Source: Solen grandis (lineage: Eukaryota > Mollusca > Bivalvia > Adapedonta > Solenidae). From it: a stretch of DNA of 64,000 nt. Positions 32,050 to 45,600 of this stretch are shown here, piece by piece. The position numbers and the translations under genes were made by a program. Within the stretch, counting starts at the first letter, position 1; every line of letters begins with the position of its first letter. Below the pieces are notes generated by a model. That model was not told the origin of the DNA. It saw only the letters and a program-made list of their open reading frames with translations, and made no database searches. Where the stretch lies: the NCBI GenBank assembly GCA_021229015.1, contig CM037785.1, positions 43,050,543 to 43,114,542 on the forward strand, written 5' to 3'.

Positions 32050-33553
32050 GACACAAATATTTTTGCATTTTATCAGTAGGACATGTTGTTTCATTATGTG
32101 GCCTTGACCAATACAGCTGAAACTTGCACTTGATCTGCACTTCATCGCAGTATGGTTGCCATTTCTGGCAAATAGTTTTAATTTGCTTAAGTGATTCAAG
32201 AGACGCAGAGCAGACACAAAATATTCTATCATTATAACAATATGACATGTGACTTTCAAGTGTGAATTTGAACTTGAACAAGACAAACCTATGCTCTGCA
32301 CATCCTCTAAGTATGGTTGACATTCTGTCAAATAATTTCAATTTCCTTCCAGCGGTTCTAAAGATACAGAGTGTACAAATAATTGCTAACAACCTACAAG
32401 TGTGACCTTGACCTGAACCAAGACATCTAAAATCTACACTCTGCACATCATCTTTGTATGGTTGACATTTCTGTCAAAATATTATTTCCTTCCAGCAGTG
32501 CTAAAGATTCAGAGCAGACACAAAATATTCTAACATTATGATAATAGGACATGTGACCTTCAAATGTGACCTTGACCTTTAACTAAGATATTGAAACCTA
32601 TGCTCTGCACATCCTCTCAGAATAATTGACATTTCTGTCAAATAATTTCAATTTCCTTCTTGTGGCTCTTAAGATTCAGTGTGGAACAAAATAATCTAAC
32701 GTTATAAAAGTTTGACATGTGACCTTCAAGTGTAACCTTGAACAAAGACATTCGAAAACTATGCTCTGCACATTCTCTCTGTATGCTTACATTTCTGTCA
32801 AGTAATTTCAATTTCCTTCCAGTAATTCTAAGATACAGAGCAGACACAAAATACTCTAACATTATAATAGTATGTGACCTTTGAGTGTGACCTTGACCTT
32901 GAACCAAGACATCTGAAAACTATGCTCTGCACATCCTCTCAGTATGGTTGACATTTCTGACAATTTCAATTTCCTTCCAGTGGTTCCAATGATACAGAGT
33001 AAAACAAGAAATTGTTCACAACCTTCAAGTGTGACCTTGACCTTGATCCAAGACATCTGAAATCTACACTCTGCACATCCTCTTTGTATGGTTGACATTT
33101 CTGTCAAATAATAATTATTTCCTTCCAGTGGTTCTTAAGATACAGAGCGGACACAAAATATTTTAACATTATGAGAGTAGGACATGTGACCTTCAAGTGT
33201 GACCTTGACCTTGAACCAAGACATCCAAAACCTACACTCTTGCATTATCTCAGTATAGTTGACATTTCTGTCAAATAATTTAATTTTACTTCCAGTCAGA
33301 TACAAAGCAGACACAAAAGATTCTAACATTATGATAGTAGGACATGTGACCTTCAAGTGTGACCTTGATCTTGAACCAAAACATCCGAAAACTATGCTCT
33401 GCACATCCTCTCAGTAGGATTGACATTTTTGTTTTGACATTTTTGTTAAAAATTTCAATTTCCTTCCACTGGTTTTTAAGTTACAGAGCAGATACAATAT
33501 TGCTAACGGACAGACGACCAGTGGCATAACATAATACTGCCCTTTGGGCGATA
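32050..33553 (-). repeat. Tandem array of about 165-bp units, HINE-like core
   Basis: About nine diverged units, each with GTGACCTTCAAGTGTGACCT, CTCTGCACATCCTCTCAGTA and TTTCAATTTCCTTCCAG. The right end has GGACAGACGACC and TGCCCTTTGGGCG. The 24-bp minisatellite joins its left side, so the two may belong to one element. Confidence 0.75.
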
Positions 33554-33554
33554 T

Positions 33555-33770
33555 AAAAATGGTACTTGTATAGCTCCCTTGCTTGGCACTTAGCATATAA
33601 GGGTAGTTCCAAGATTGATTGGCCCAGTGTCAAGATATTGTGACTGGGTGTAGTATCATGCCAAGTCTATGAGGTGATACTGAGGTGTGGCAGCACTATA
33701 TGTCTTAAGTAGACAAAGTCTCAAAATTACTGAAACACTGTCGGACGTTAAACCTAACAAACAACATCAA
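33555..33770 (+). mobile_element. SINE-like repeat, copy 2
   Basis: Second copy of the family at 366-579, in the same orientation. It follows directly on a tandem array whose last bases read GCCCTTTGGGCG. Confidence 0.5.
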
Positions 33771-34876
33771 AGCAGTTAGGGATATATAGGATTTACACTT
33801 GTCAATCCAGTAACACTCACGTTATATGAAGACAAGGTAGAATGCAGTGGAGTGGGGTAATCAATTATTTATCACCTTAAGTGATAATTGTTGTTTCTTT
33901 TGGGACTGATGTGGAACTATATGGAACTGTTTTGGGACTTGGTAATTGTCTCTTAAGACTTCAAAATTTTAGGATGACATTTTTTTCCCCTAAACAATCA
34001 ACCACACCATGTTATGAGCCATCTTGTACTAGTACTTTATATGTGGCCTTAAAAATACTTTCATTTATTGCTAAGCTACCCCATGAAAATATTTTCATAT
34101 AACCATTCATGAATACATTAAAATCTAACTATAATGACCTTTGTTAGCAGGTAATTATATTGAGGTGACGGATTAACCCATGTTAGACAAAGTTAACACA
34201 AGGATGATTAATAATACTGAAATATTTACAATATATTTTATTACACTGATTGGATACATGCATTCTGCATGCTGTAGAATATACAAATGTCTTATTTTTG
34301 CAATGTGAATGATAAATCAGGTAAGATTCATTCACCTGAGTACCAAATACCTATTTCCTATGTAGGTAACATATAAGAAAACAAGCTGACACCCAGGGAT
34401 TCATTTTTAAACAGATCAACATTTCATGTATCTAAGCAGTTATTGTAATGAGATGGTCATCAAAACTTAAAACAAAATAAAGTTCTATATAATTATGAAG
34501 GACTTTGAAACTGATCAAGGGAGACAACTTATATTAGCTCAAATCAAGCACATGAGCTGTAAAACAGTGATCAGATAATGTAAACACATGTAACGACTAA
34601 GTATACACAATCATATGTGGATTCTTCATTTGTAAATTGGTATGGGTATATGGAATTTGTTAAATTTTGCCTGGGCTTCTATTTTTTTGACCCATGGAAG
34701 TCTGAACTTTCAAGACTTTACCCCTTTGATGAGTAGACTGATGACAAAGTAACCACAAGGATATGAAATAATAACCAATATTGAAATAGTAAAAACATTT
34801 TATTACACTCAGCAATTAATTTAAAGTATACAAATTCTGAAACACTGTAGATTAATCTATGTCTGGTCTAAAAAAC

Positions 34877-34977
34877 ATCAAATATGTATTAAAATATATG
34901 TGTACAAAATTGTTTTACATTTTATCTTAGATTCAAGATCAACAAAAACAATAATTAACAAATATAAAATACACCAT
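34877..34977 (+). repeat. 101-bp direct duplication, copy 1
   Basis: Identical to 38060-38160 except for one base (AACAAAAAC against AACAACAAC). Confidence 0.9.
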
Positions 34978-35001
34978 ATAACATTTTTCATATGAAATAA
35001 A

Positions 35002-36342
35002 ACAAGAGGCCCATGATGGCCCTAAATCGCTCACCTGAGATAAATAGGTTGACCCAAGGAACATCTGTACCAATTTATTTTAAAATCTGGCCAGTAGTTT
35101 TGAAGAAGATGATTTTTAAAGTTTTCATTTTTTTTTCTTTTTGTTGCCATGGCAACCAGAGTTCTACATGGATCAAGTTTATTTTAGCAACTTTTGTGAA
35201 GGTTGACCCAAGGATCATCCCTGCCAAGTTTAATCAAATTCTGTCCAGTGGTTTCAGAGGAAATGTTGATTAAAGGTTTCTCTATATACATATAAGGCAA
35301 ATAAGCCCCGCCCCTGGCGGCCATGTTTTTTTACGGATCGGAATAATTTTAGCAACTTTGGTAGAGGTTGACCCAAGGAACATCTGTACCAATTTATTTT
35401 AAAATCTGGCCAGCAGTTTTGAAGAAGATGATTTTTAAAGTTTTCATTTTTTTTCTTTTTGTTGCCGTGGCAACCAGAGTTCTACATGGATCAAGTTTAT
35501 TTTAGCAACTTTTGTGAAGGTTGACCCAAGGATCATCCCTGTCAAGTTTAATCAAATTCTGTCCAGTGGTTTCAGAGGAGATGTTGTTTAAAGGTTTCTC
35601 TATATACATATAAGGCAAATAAGCCCCGCCCCTGGCGGCCATGTTTTTTTACGGATCGGAATAATTTTAGCAACTTTGGTAGAGGTTGACCCAAGGAACA
35701 TCTGTACCAATTTATTTTAAAATCTGGCCTGTAGTTTTGAAGAAGATGATTTTTAAAGTTTTCATATTTTTTTTCTTTTTGTTGCCATGGCAACCAGAGT
35801 TCTACATGGATCAAGTTTATTTTAGCAACTTTTGTGAAGGTTGACCCAAGGATCATTCCTGCCAAGTTTAATCAAATTCTGTCCAGTGGTTTCAGAGGAG
35901 ATGTTGTTTAAAGGTTTCTCTATATACATATAAAGCAAATAAGCCCCGCCCCTGGCGGCCATGTTTTTTTACGGATCAGAATAATTTTAGCAACTTTGGT
36001 AGAGGTTGACCCAAGGAACATCTGTAACAAATAATTTTAAAATCTGGCCAGTAGTTTTGAAGGAGATGATTTTTAAAGTTTTCAAATTATTTTTCTTTTT
36101 GTAGCCATGGCAACCAGAGTTCTTCATGGATCAAGTTTATTTTAGCAACTTTTGTAGAGCCTCACCCAAGGAACATTCCTGCAAAGTTTCATTAAATTCT
36201 GTCCAGCGGTTTCAGAGGAGATGTCGTTTAAAGCAAATTGTTGACGCCGGACGACGCACGACTAACGACGCACGACGACGGACGCCGGACGAAGGGCGAT
36301 CACAAAAGCTCACCTTGAGCACTTTGTGCTCAGGTGAGCTAA
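35002..36342 (-). mobile_element. HINE-like element with four 318-bp core repeats
   Basis: The left end is ACAAGAGGCCCATGATGGCC with a palindrome and GCTCACCTGAG. Four units begin with GTTGACCCAAGGAACATCTG at 35048, 35367, 35685 and 36005. A degenerate GACGGACGCCGGACG microsatellite follows. The right end is the hairpin from GCTCACCTTGAGC to GCTCAGGTGAGC. No coding capacity. Confidence 0.88.
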
Positions 36343-37439
36343 AAAAAATTGTACTACTGTATAAAAGTGAAAATGAATAGAACATGACAATTTAAACTGC
36401 CAAAATACTATGAAAAAAACAAACATGAAATGGTGTTAAAGTGCCAAATATATGATCTGTTTAAATCAAAAGAAACATAAGTAATCAAAAGCTGCCCTTA
36501 AACAATGTCAAAATAAAATAATACTATAATCATAATACTATTTATATGTGAAAATATCTCTGCACTACCGGTATATGTAAATCAGATCAAATATCACAGA
36601 CAGAAGTATAGCAGTTTACACTATTTTGGATTAAAATAATTATCTTATAAACAGATATCACAGTAAGGAAAGAGCAATATCACAGTTCAAACATCTCAAT
36701 ATCACAACCAGTCAAATATATTAATATATTATTAAAAACTAAATAAGTTCTTCAATATCACCCTGCAAATTTTAAAATGAGTTTGTATTACTGGTTATTA
36801 TAACTAGAACATTATCAATATCTTATATGATCAAAGTCATCAACAAAACAAACATATAGTGATCGCAAGACATATATTACAAAGGATGACAAATAAAAAT
36901 GTGATTGGTATAATTTGTTATCAACATGTAAGTAATGAGATTAAGGAAACAAAAGGACCAAACCATATATTGATCATGTTCAACTTTCTGCTTTAATATC
37001 AATGTCAAACTTATATTTACATACAAATATAAATAATAAATTAAGAAAAAATAAAGATACAAAAATATATATATAAACATGATACTTCAGGCACAAAGGT
37101 ACCCATGTCCTTTAAGACAATCTAAAGTATATTATGGATCCTACCTCCAGGCCTAATTGCACAATAACAGCAATAGGTTATTAAAACTCCAATATACCAT
37201 ACACATAGTCTCCACGAACTGTTTGATGGCAAAGGATGCAAAAGAAATGCAGGTGCTAGAGTTTCTAAACAAGATCTGTTCAAAGACAGCATGCTCCACT
37301 TTTCTGTGTGCTGAATAGTATATTAGCTGTTACTGTTGGTAGTATTAACATTAAAAAAATGTGACATACGGTATTAAGCCTGAAAATATATGGGATGTTT
37401 CAACCCCTAGCTTAAGTACTTACTGTGAAAAGAAACTGG

Positions 37440-38310
37440 AAAACATTGACCTAAGATATTCCATTTAAAATGAATAGTATAGAAGTTGAAAAGGGGCATT
37501 ACTGTACATAAATGAATTTTTGAGTTACATGCCCTTTAGAAATCTTTTCCAACCTTGAAGTAAATATGTCGGACAATTTTTGAGGAAATGACTTTGACTG
37601 ATAGAAATTTTAAGTTTAAAAAGGGGTTTATCTGTGCAAAAAATTATTTAAGGGTTACCTGCCCTTTTGAAATGGGTTCCTTTTGTGATAGTGGACAGGT
37701 AAACCAAAATTGAATTAATCATATTTGATGGTTATAAAGAAATTGACCTTATCAAAAGCTTAGCCAATCCAGAAAATATTAAGTCAGAAAAGAAGCATTA
37801 TAACCTTGCCAAAATGAACTTTAGGGTTACCTACCTTTTGAAATGGGTTCCCTTATACATAGTTAACAACTTTTCCAAGTTTAACGGGAAATGTTGCTAT
37901 TTAACCATTACAGAAAATTCTAGTTGAAAAATGGACAGAACTGTTCCAAAATTTTATGGTTACCTTCTCTTTTGAAATTGATTCTTATTTGATAGTGAAC
38001 ATGTAATCTGTTTGAAGGGAATATGACAGTTTTGGAGAAATTGACCTTAACAAAAAATTATCAAATATGTATTAAAATATATGTGTACAAAATTGTTTTA
38101 CATTTTATCTTAGATTCAAGATCAACAACAACAATAATTAACAAATATAAAATACACCATAATTAAACCATGAACATTTTAATTCAAAAAAGGGCCATAA
38201 CTTTGCCAAAATTATTTATAGTTACCTGCCCTTTTGAAATGTGTTCCTTTTTTTTGAAAGTGAACAAGTTTACCGAATTCGAAGTGATTATGTGAAAGAA
38301 AACCTTAACC
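37440..38310. repeat. Diverged tandem units of about 140 bp
   Basis: Six or so units with GGTTACCTGCCCTTTTGAAA and GAACA(G/A)GT, strongly mutated. Probably the core of an old HINE-like element. The 101-bp duplication lies within it. Confidence 0.55.
38060..38160 (+). repeat. 101-bp direct duplication, copy 2
   Basis: See 34877-34977. The flanks differ, so this is a short local duplication. Confidence 0.9.
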
Positions 38311-38711
38311 GATGCTGATGAGGATCATGACAAATGCTCCACTTTTTTTCTTCGAAAAATGGAGCTAAAAATAAATGCTATTTTTTTTTTTTTTTAATTC
38401 AAGGACATTTATGCCAATTCTGCAAGTGTGATAAATATAATTGAACAGGCAGAATCAATTGCAACAAGATCAAATATGTTACTTATTTTTCCTAAAATGT
38501 TTCTTTCATAGCAAATGCTCCTCTTCCAGAATGAAGGACACCTCTATGCCACTGAGCAAATACTACCTACCAAGGAATAGTACAATCAAATACTATCTAG
38601 ATAAGCACAATAGGTAGAACTAAAGAGAAGTACACATTACTTATGGAGACGGTATATAGATATTACCATTTAAGTATATTGTTCTTGGGAAATTACAGCA
38701 ATATGTTTTTT

Positions 38712-38717
38712 TTTATT
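38712..38717 (-). terminator. Candidate polyadenylation signal for the cpRAS-like gene
   Basis: An AATAAA hexamer on the minus strand, about 730 bases after the stop codon. It lies in a T-rich run, so chance occurrence is likely. Confidence 0.2.
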
Positions 38718-39448
38718 TTAGATGTCATTTTACCAAGAGAGAGGCAAAACAATGTATGCACGATTCCATATCCCCTTAATACTTCTAATAATGTAGGAAA
38801 AAGCGTGGAAAACCTCCATCATTGAGAAATGTCAAACGTGAATTTAACATAAGAACTATCCAACATCTATTAACTATAGAACTGTCACAGAGGTAACCTA
38901 TACCCCTGCATACTGCTTTGTCAAAGACTGAAAGTTTTGTTCTAAATATCAAAACACGACCAATCTTGAAATACATTACAATGTATATCGATGACTTCCT
39001 GACAGTTAAAACATTTAAATGATATGCTTTTGCTTGAATAGCAATATTTAAAATAACAAACCCAGGTTTTCAGATGCAGATTTATATAAGGTTTGGAAAG
39101 GCTAAAATCATTCTGATTGATTCAATTAAGGATAATTCAAAACAAAGCTGCCACCTTTGCTCAATAATTTCTTCACGGCATTGTCCCTTACATCCAATTT
39201 CATCAAATAAGTAATTGTTACTTGAACTTTGTACAAACTACAACTCATACTTTTCCTTCAACTATGTGCTTCTTTGATGTATGTCAATGTTACCAGTATA
39301 AGGTCCTAAAACCTTTTACAATATTTTCTCATTCACTTCATCCAAATTATATTTTCACAGGACAGGTCAGTGTGCTCAGTTATCACTTCTAAGACATAAA
39401 CTAAGTCTATACAGTACTTTGTAATCAGTATGTACTGTTATTTTCCCT

Positions 39449-39613
39449 TTAAGATTTATATTTCAGGTACTGGTCTCTAACATCAGACTCAGCTTTCCTC
39501 TTGGACACCAGGTTCTTCTTGGTGTCACTGGAACTTCCATGGTACATGTTGCTGGACACCTGGGCCATGTTTGAAAATACATTGCTTCTTGCATCTGATC
39601 GAGTTGCTATATC
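39449..39613 (-). CDS. cpRAS-like gene last exon with stop codon
   Basis: The exon is 165 bp, phase 0, with acceptor TTCTCAG. It encodes 54 residues and TAA at 39451-39449. It begins DIATRSDARSNVFSNMAQVS and ends SDVRDQYLKYKS. The tail is low in hydrophobic residues and rich in serine and lysine, so it is probably disordered. Confidence 0.88.
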   Translation of the reverse strand, partial: DIATRSDARSNVFSNMAQVSSNMYHGSSSDTKKNLVSKRKAESDVRDQYLKYKS

Positions 39614-42600
39614 CTGAGAAAAACACAACTTGAAATGAAATCTTCATAATGTGAATAATAGTGGGACTTGGCCATAATTAAGCATGGTCAATGGTCAACA
39701 AGCATCGATTAATCAAAATTAATTAATACATATGGATACCCTTACAAAGTAAAATCAAGGACCTTACTCCTGACCTTATAGAGAAATACTAGTCATAATT
39801 TAACAGCCATGAGATTATTGCAATAAAAATTACCTCTAATATTTTAATGAATTTGCTTAATAAACCAATGCTGATGCTAACAAGATTTCTTGAGAAATGA
39901 GGCTGCAAGAGTATAAACAAATATATGTTACAATGGACATCCAACAATCCCAAAAAGGTGAGCTAAATAAATCATGAAAAATGTCTTCTTCTGCTTATCT
40001 TTTTGTTCCATTTTCAAATGAAATAGTAACTGCAAGCAAAGAAAAAGATCAAAGGTTAAGTACTATGAAGGAATAGCTCAAGAAAAGGAGAAAACTCTCA
40101 CATCATGATCTACAGCTTTCCTCAGCTCCATCCTGAACTTCTCAGACTCTGCCTTGAAGGCTAATTTCTCTTCCATTTGTTGAGAGGTTAGCGCTCCTCT
40201 ATGTAGAAGTTTCCTGTTGGTTCGCCTAGTGAAAAGAAACACCAGAAACAATTGAATTAAAATGTTCTTCTTTTTCTTTTTAACAAAATGCAAGATTTTT
40301 TTCTTAAGGGACACTTTAATTTGTTATGTCATATGGACTCAATGGGTCAGGAGACATTCCAATGGGCTTTACAATCATGCAGAATAATTGATTCAATTGG
40401 TTAATTGCAATCATTTTTAGCTTGACTATTCGAAGAATATGAGAGCTATTGTAGTCGCCCCTTGCGTTGGCGTCAGCGTTTGCGTTGCAGCTCTTGGTTA
40501 AAGTTCTGCATGCAAGTTACTATCAACCTTATACCTCAATAACCATTTATGGTATTGACTTGAAAGTTTATGAATATGTTCAGGGGCATCAGACAACCAA
40601 GGTGGATAACTCTTGACTGAATTTGATATGAATTATGGCCCCTTTTTAACTAAGGAATTTTGGTTAAAGTTTTGCATGCAATAGAAAATTTTGTTAAGTT
40701 ATGCATGCAAGCTACTATCAGCCTTACATCTCAATAATCATTCATGGTATTGACTTGAAAGTTTATGAATATATTTAGGGGCATCTGAAAACCAAGGTAG
40801 ATAACTCTTGATGGAAAATAGGTCCCTTTTTTAACTTAGAAATTTTGGTCAAAGTTTTACATGCAAGGAACTTTCATGCTTATATCTCAGTATCCAGGTA
40901 TGCAATAGACTTAAAACATCTTTAATACATTAAGGGGTATCATACTATCAAGGTAGATAACTCTTGATGTAATATATTTCAAGTTATGGCCCTTTTCTTA
41001 CTTAGAAATTTTGGTTAAAGATTTACATGCAAGGTACTTTCATGCTTATATCTCAGAGTTCAGGCATGGGTTTGATTTGAATTTTCTTTAATATGTTTAA
41101 TGGTATCATACTATAGTGGCAGATAGTTTTTGACTGAATATAATGCAGATTAGGGCCACTTTTTGACTTAAGACTTTTTGGTTAAAGTTTTGCATGCAAG
41201 CTACTATCCAGCTTATATCTCAGAATTAGTTTATGGTATTGACTAGAAAGTATAGAAGTGTTATCAAGAGCATCAGAACACCAAGAGGATAACTCTTGGA
41301 TTGAATTTTATACAAATTATGGCCCTTTTCTAGTTTGGATACTTGGTCAAAGTTTTGCACGTTATTATGCTTATGTCTCAGTAACTATGCATGGGATTGA
41401 TTTTAGACTTCATAAACCTATTTTGAGATATCAGACTATCAAGGTATATCATATTTGACTATTATGATATACAGGGTATATGAAGGGCAAGAATATAAAT
41501 AGATTTTATTTTATTTACCAGCAAGCATTTTGAATAGTCAAGCGTGCTGTCCTCTGACAGCTCTTGTTAAAGAATGCATTGTCTTAAATTACATTGATAG
41601 TCTCCAAGAATGAAATTTATCTATCTATATATTGTTTTCCTGTGTAACTAGTTTATTTTCTGAATAATGAGAATTCATATTTCAATAAACCTAGAGTATT
41701 AAAATATTGCTCCAATTTTCTGTTATGCTTTATACTATGCAAATTAACAGATTGTGAGTACATGTATCATGTTTTATAGTAATACTGTTCATATGAGGGT
41801 TTGTATCCAAAAACTATATGTTTCATGAAACGAAGATTGTTATTTACACCATTCTTCTTTGCAAAGTTCAAGAAATAATCCAAATCTGAGGCACTCAACA
41901 GATATATTCATGCAAGTAAGTTCTCTGACATTATGTATGTTACAATTAAGAGATGAGAGCAATTTCCATACAAATCGGACATGTGAATTCTGTATATTTT
42001 ATATTGGTGTGTAGAAATGCAGAATGAAAATAAATTAGAACTATAAGCCAAAGGCTAACCAATACCCCAAACACAACCCATTTCCCACCACCAAAACAAG
42101 GCTCCATGCTTGTGAGCAAGTCAGTACAAATGCTTACATGGTATTAGGAAAATCCACCAAAAACAATGGATGAGTTAGACATGAAAGATTTATTCCCTAT
42201 ATATTCTATATAGGAAGAAAATTCAAAGGATATAATTCCTGTAATAAGTGATTAATCATAATGAATAGTTCCAATAGTAGAAAGGATCCCAATCCAGTTT
42301 CAGCAAAATTAGTGAAAAACAGCATAAAAAGAAGTGCATTACTGATCAGCTCAAAGGGCTGTAACCCAGGTTTAAAATGCTAACAGCAAAATCCAAAAAC
42401 CACATCTTCACATGAAGGTTGTACATCTGTGAAAGTTTTGAGGTAAATCGAAACAATAGTGTAGGAGGAGTTAACCACACAAGAATTATTTCATATATTT
42501 TCTATATAAAAAGGAAATTCAAATTGGCATAACTTCTGTAATAATTGATAAGTCATAGGTAAACATGTTCAATTAAAAGATCATATTTATTGTAAACATC

Positions 42601-45600
42601 TCTCATCTATAAACGTTAAAAAGGGGTCAACTCACATTAATTCCTGGGCTTTCTTTGTGTCTCCCATACATGCCAGGTTGGCAGACTTCTGAACCACTGC
42701 AGTCCCAACTACTGCCACATTCAAGGCCTTGAAAGTAAGACAAATACAGTGATACACTGAACACATGGCCAAAATGGGAAATTCAGTATTCAGTGAACAT
42801 TATTCCTATATTCAGATCTCATTAATTTGAAAAACAAAAAGGTTTTAAAAGCTTGCAATGCTTTATTATTATCCTCATCATATTGTATGATATCCATTCA
42901 TTTCTCTTCAAAATATTCTGATACTAAATTTCCTCATCATATATCTCTCCACAATATTTACCTCTTCCATCTGTTTCCTGTCTTTGGCAACCTCGTGAGA
43001 TTTACTGAGCACCCTTAAACACCTCATACCATTCTTCAGAGTATAAGATATCTGGACCTGAATACAAAATAAATTACACATATAATTATAAAAAGTACGC
43101 AAAAGGAATATAAACTCTTTCAAACGTCACATAATTATTTAATCTATCTATCCTGTCTTCCACAAACCGTTTTTGCAAGTATAACAGCAATTAATCCCTA
43201 ACGTTCCGTTAAGCATACACTGGAACAGTAAAAGGAAAAAGTGTGGCTTGTAATTTGGAACCATTTTTATTGATTTCCCTCATCAAATGGATCTTGTAGT
43301 TGTAAGGGTTAAACAACATAATTTTATTTATCATATTCGTATTAGATTAACCAAGCCAGAAGTTTGTGAACTGCTGCACTTCAATGGCTTATGTCATACA
43401 AATTCATTCATAGTATTTTCATTGTTAATATTTTCTGCCTACGCAAACAGGTGCAAATATATCTTGCCTGCTAGAGGACAATGAATTTGTATATCCATTA
43501 TTGTCATTTTCGCAGTTGGTTCATGAATGAAATAAATTCATTAATATAACAATTGATATTTGTTTGAAAAAAAGCATCAACAACTGACTTTTTAATGAAA
43601 AGAATAAAAGTCATAACACTTAAATTATTAAAGGAAATCAGATTTAAGAAAGAAAACAAGATGTATGCCTTTTATGGTTTTAAAAATAAAAAGAAAATGC
43701 TCACTTGGAATGGAAAAGAGTCTCTCTCTATTTTCTTTTTAGCATCTCTAGCCTTGTAGCGGAATGTCAAGTCTGTGTCTTTGGCAGCATTTCCAATTTC
43801 CTTGACAAGCCTGTAACTCTGTGTATAATGTTATCATCATCATTATTATGATCACCATCACATTAGGATATATAACAATGGATACCATAGTGTAAAACAA
43901 GTATATGTATAACCAAGTAAAGTCCTACAGCCCCTATCTGGAGTTGGACTCGAGACCTTTGTGCTTGACCATGTCATAACAAAAGCTAGCCAGTAAAATT
44001 GCCATGCTTTATCTCCACTATATATACCGGCTTCTCTCCTCAGATTTTTGAAGTAAAGTGGACTTTTGAGACTTTTTTTAAGTGTGCCATACCCCTAAAA
44101 CTGTAAGGTTATTCATGTTTGGCACCAAATGTAACCAAGTATAACCCTACTGTCAAAGGAGGAATTAAATAATTTGGTCTGCAAGTTAAACACTTCCACG
44201 TCACCAAAAAAGCAAGTACATGTGCAAGGAAGTACAGTGAAGCATTATACCTCAACTACAATAGTACATTGTACATGCAATATCTCCGTATTCTCCTACT
44301 GACAACAGAAGTCAAGAGACTACATTGATTACATTATCAACTTCTTAACCCTTTCCCTCATAGAGGAAACCATGAAAAGACCTATGCGAACAGCAGAAAA
44401 CCAGTTACTCATAGGCTGATCAGGTTTTATGCTGTTCGCTGCTCCTCAGTGGTCTGGAAATGAGGATTTTGTAATTAAATTTGGTAAGGTTTAACTGTGG
44501 TTTTCTGCAGATCAGGCTTTATGTGGTACCTATTGAGTGCGTCAAAATGAGTCTATATGAGGGAAAGGGTTATTGTCATCGTCAGTGGCAATACATGAAG
44601 CAGTTTCCATCTGTGCATAATATTTACCTCCAGGTAATTAGGTTCATCAAACACCAGGTCCTGGTGTAGAATGACCGCCACATCCACCGCAGTGGCCACC
44701 GTGTAGTTTTGGGCGATCAACCTCAGCTGCCTCATCAATTCAAGTGGGTTCAGCACGTTGATTGTGCCCCCAGAAACAATGGCACACTGCTGCACATCAT
44801 GCAGTGAAGTGCTGGTTCCCTCAAAAGCCAGCACAGACAGACGCGTGTTGTTTTCTTTGGCAAACTCTCCTATCTAAATAAACATATTTCAGAAAATTAT
44901 CAAACATATAAATTGAATTCATGAAAAAATTGGTACAGATAGATCAGTACATCGGATTGACTTCAACTACAAAAAAGTATGTATCACTAAATTTAATGTG
45001 ATAATTAAGTGCCACACATTACACACTGTACAGTGTAACTTCTGATTCCAGACCTTCTAAAATCCGGAAACTTCTGAAATATGGATGATTTTCTGGGTCC
45101 CTAAATTTCTCTGTTTTTTTATGTAAATCACACCTCTGAATTCCAAACTTCAAAAGTCTGAAATCTGGACGGTATTTGATCAATGCAATTTTACTTCCAA
45201 AATCCAGAAAGTGCATTATTTATCACAGATAAGATTGTAAATCCTGCTGTTAATTTCATTGTTTTCTGGTACCAATCAACAGAAATATTCAGTGATCATT
45301 TGCATTTGTTGCACTACAAAAACTTGAGTGTTCAACAGTTTTATGATGCAGTTAAGCTTGCATGTTTACAAGTTCTTATTACATTTCAAATTCAATTTCA
45401 AAATTTATTTATTCCAAGTCTCATGTCACATATATGAAAAAAATGAGAATACAGAAGCAAAAAAAAACATTTTTTTTAAAGTAATGAACGAGACAGATAT
45501 AAACTAGAACTGCCATTGTAATGGCGCAAATACCCCCCGCATGTTGCTTTGTCACAAGGATTTTAATACAAATAACATGTAGGTCAGAGACATGTAAATG

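Larger units (their letters stand above)
26441..39448. other. Intergenic region between two convergent genes
   Basis: About 13 kb between the RGS stop and the minus-strand stop, including both 3' UTRs. It contains a foldback, HINE-like elements, a 24-bp minisatellite, a long tandem array (32050-33553) and a 101-bp duplication. Outside those, 27120-29380, 29880-30260, 30890-31540 and 36345-37400 show only AT-rich DNA. Confidence 0.7.

Noticed and set aside
31297..32446. ORFs of 307-344 codons on the minus strand with HTYSPHNK repeats, and 157-160 codon ORFs on the plus strand
   Set aside because: They are produced by the 24-bp stop-free minisatellite; all frames give repeated octapeptides and the flanks are not coding.
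43920..43990. Possible tRNA or SINE B box in GACTCGAGACC
   Set aside because: Only a loose match and no A box at the right distance.
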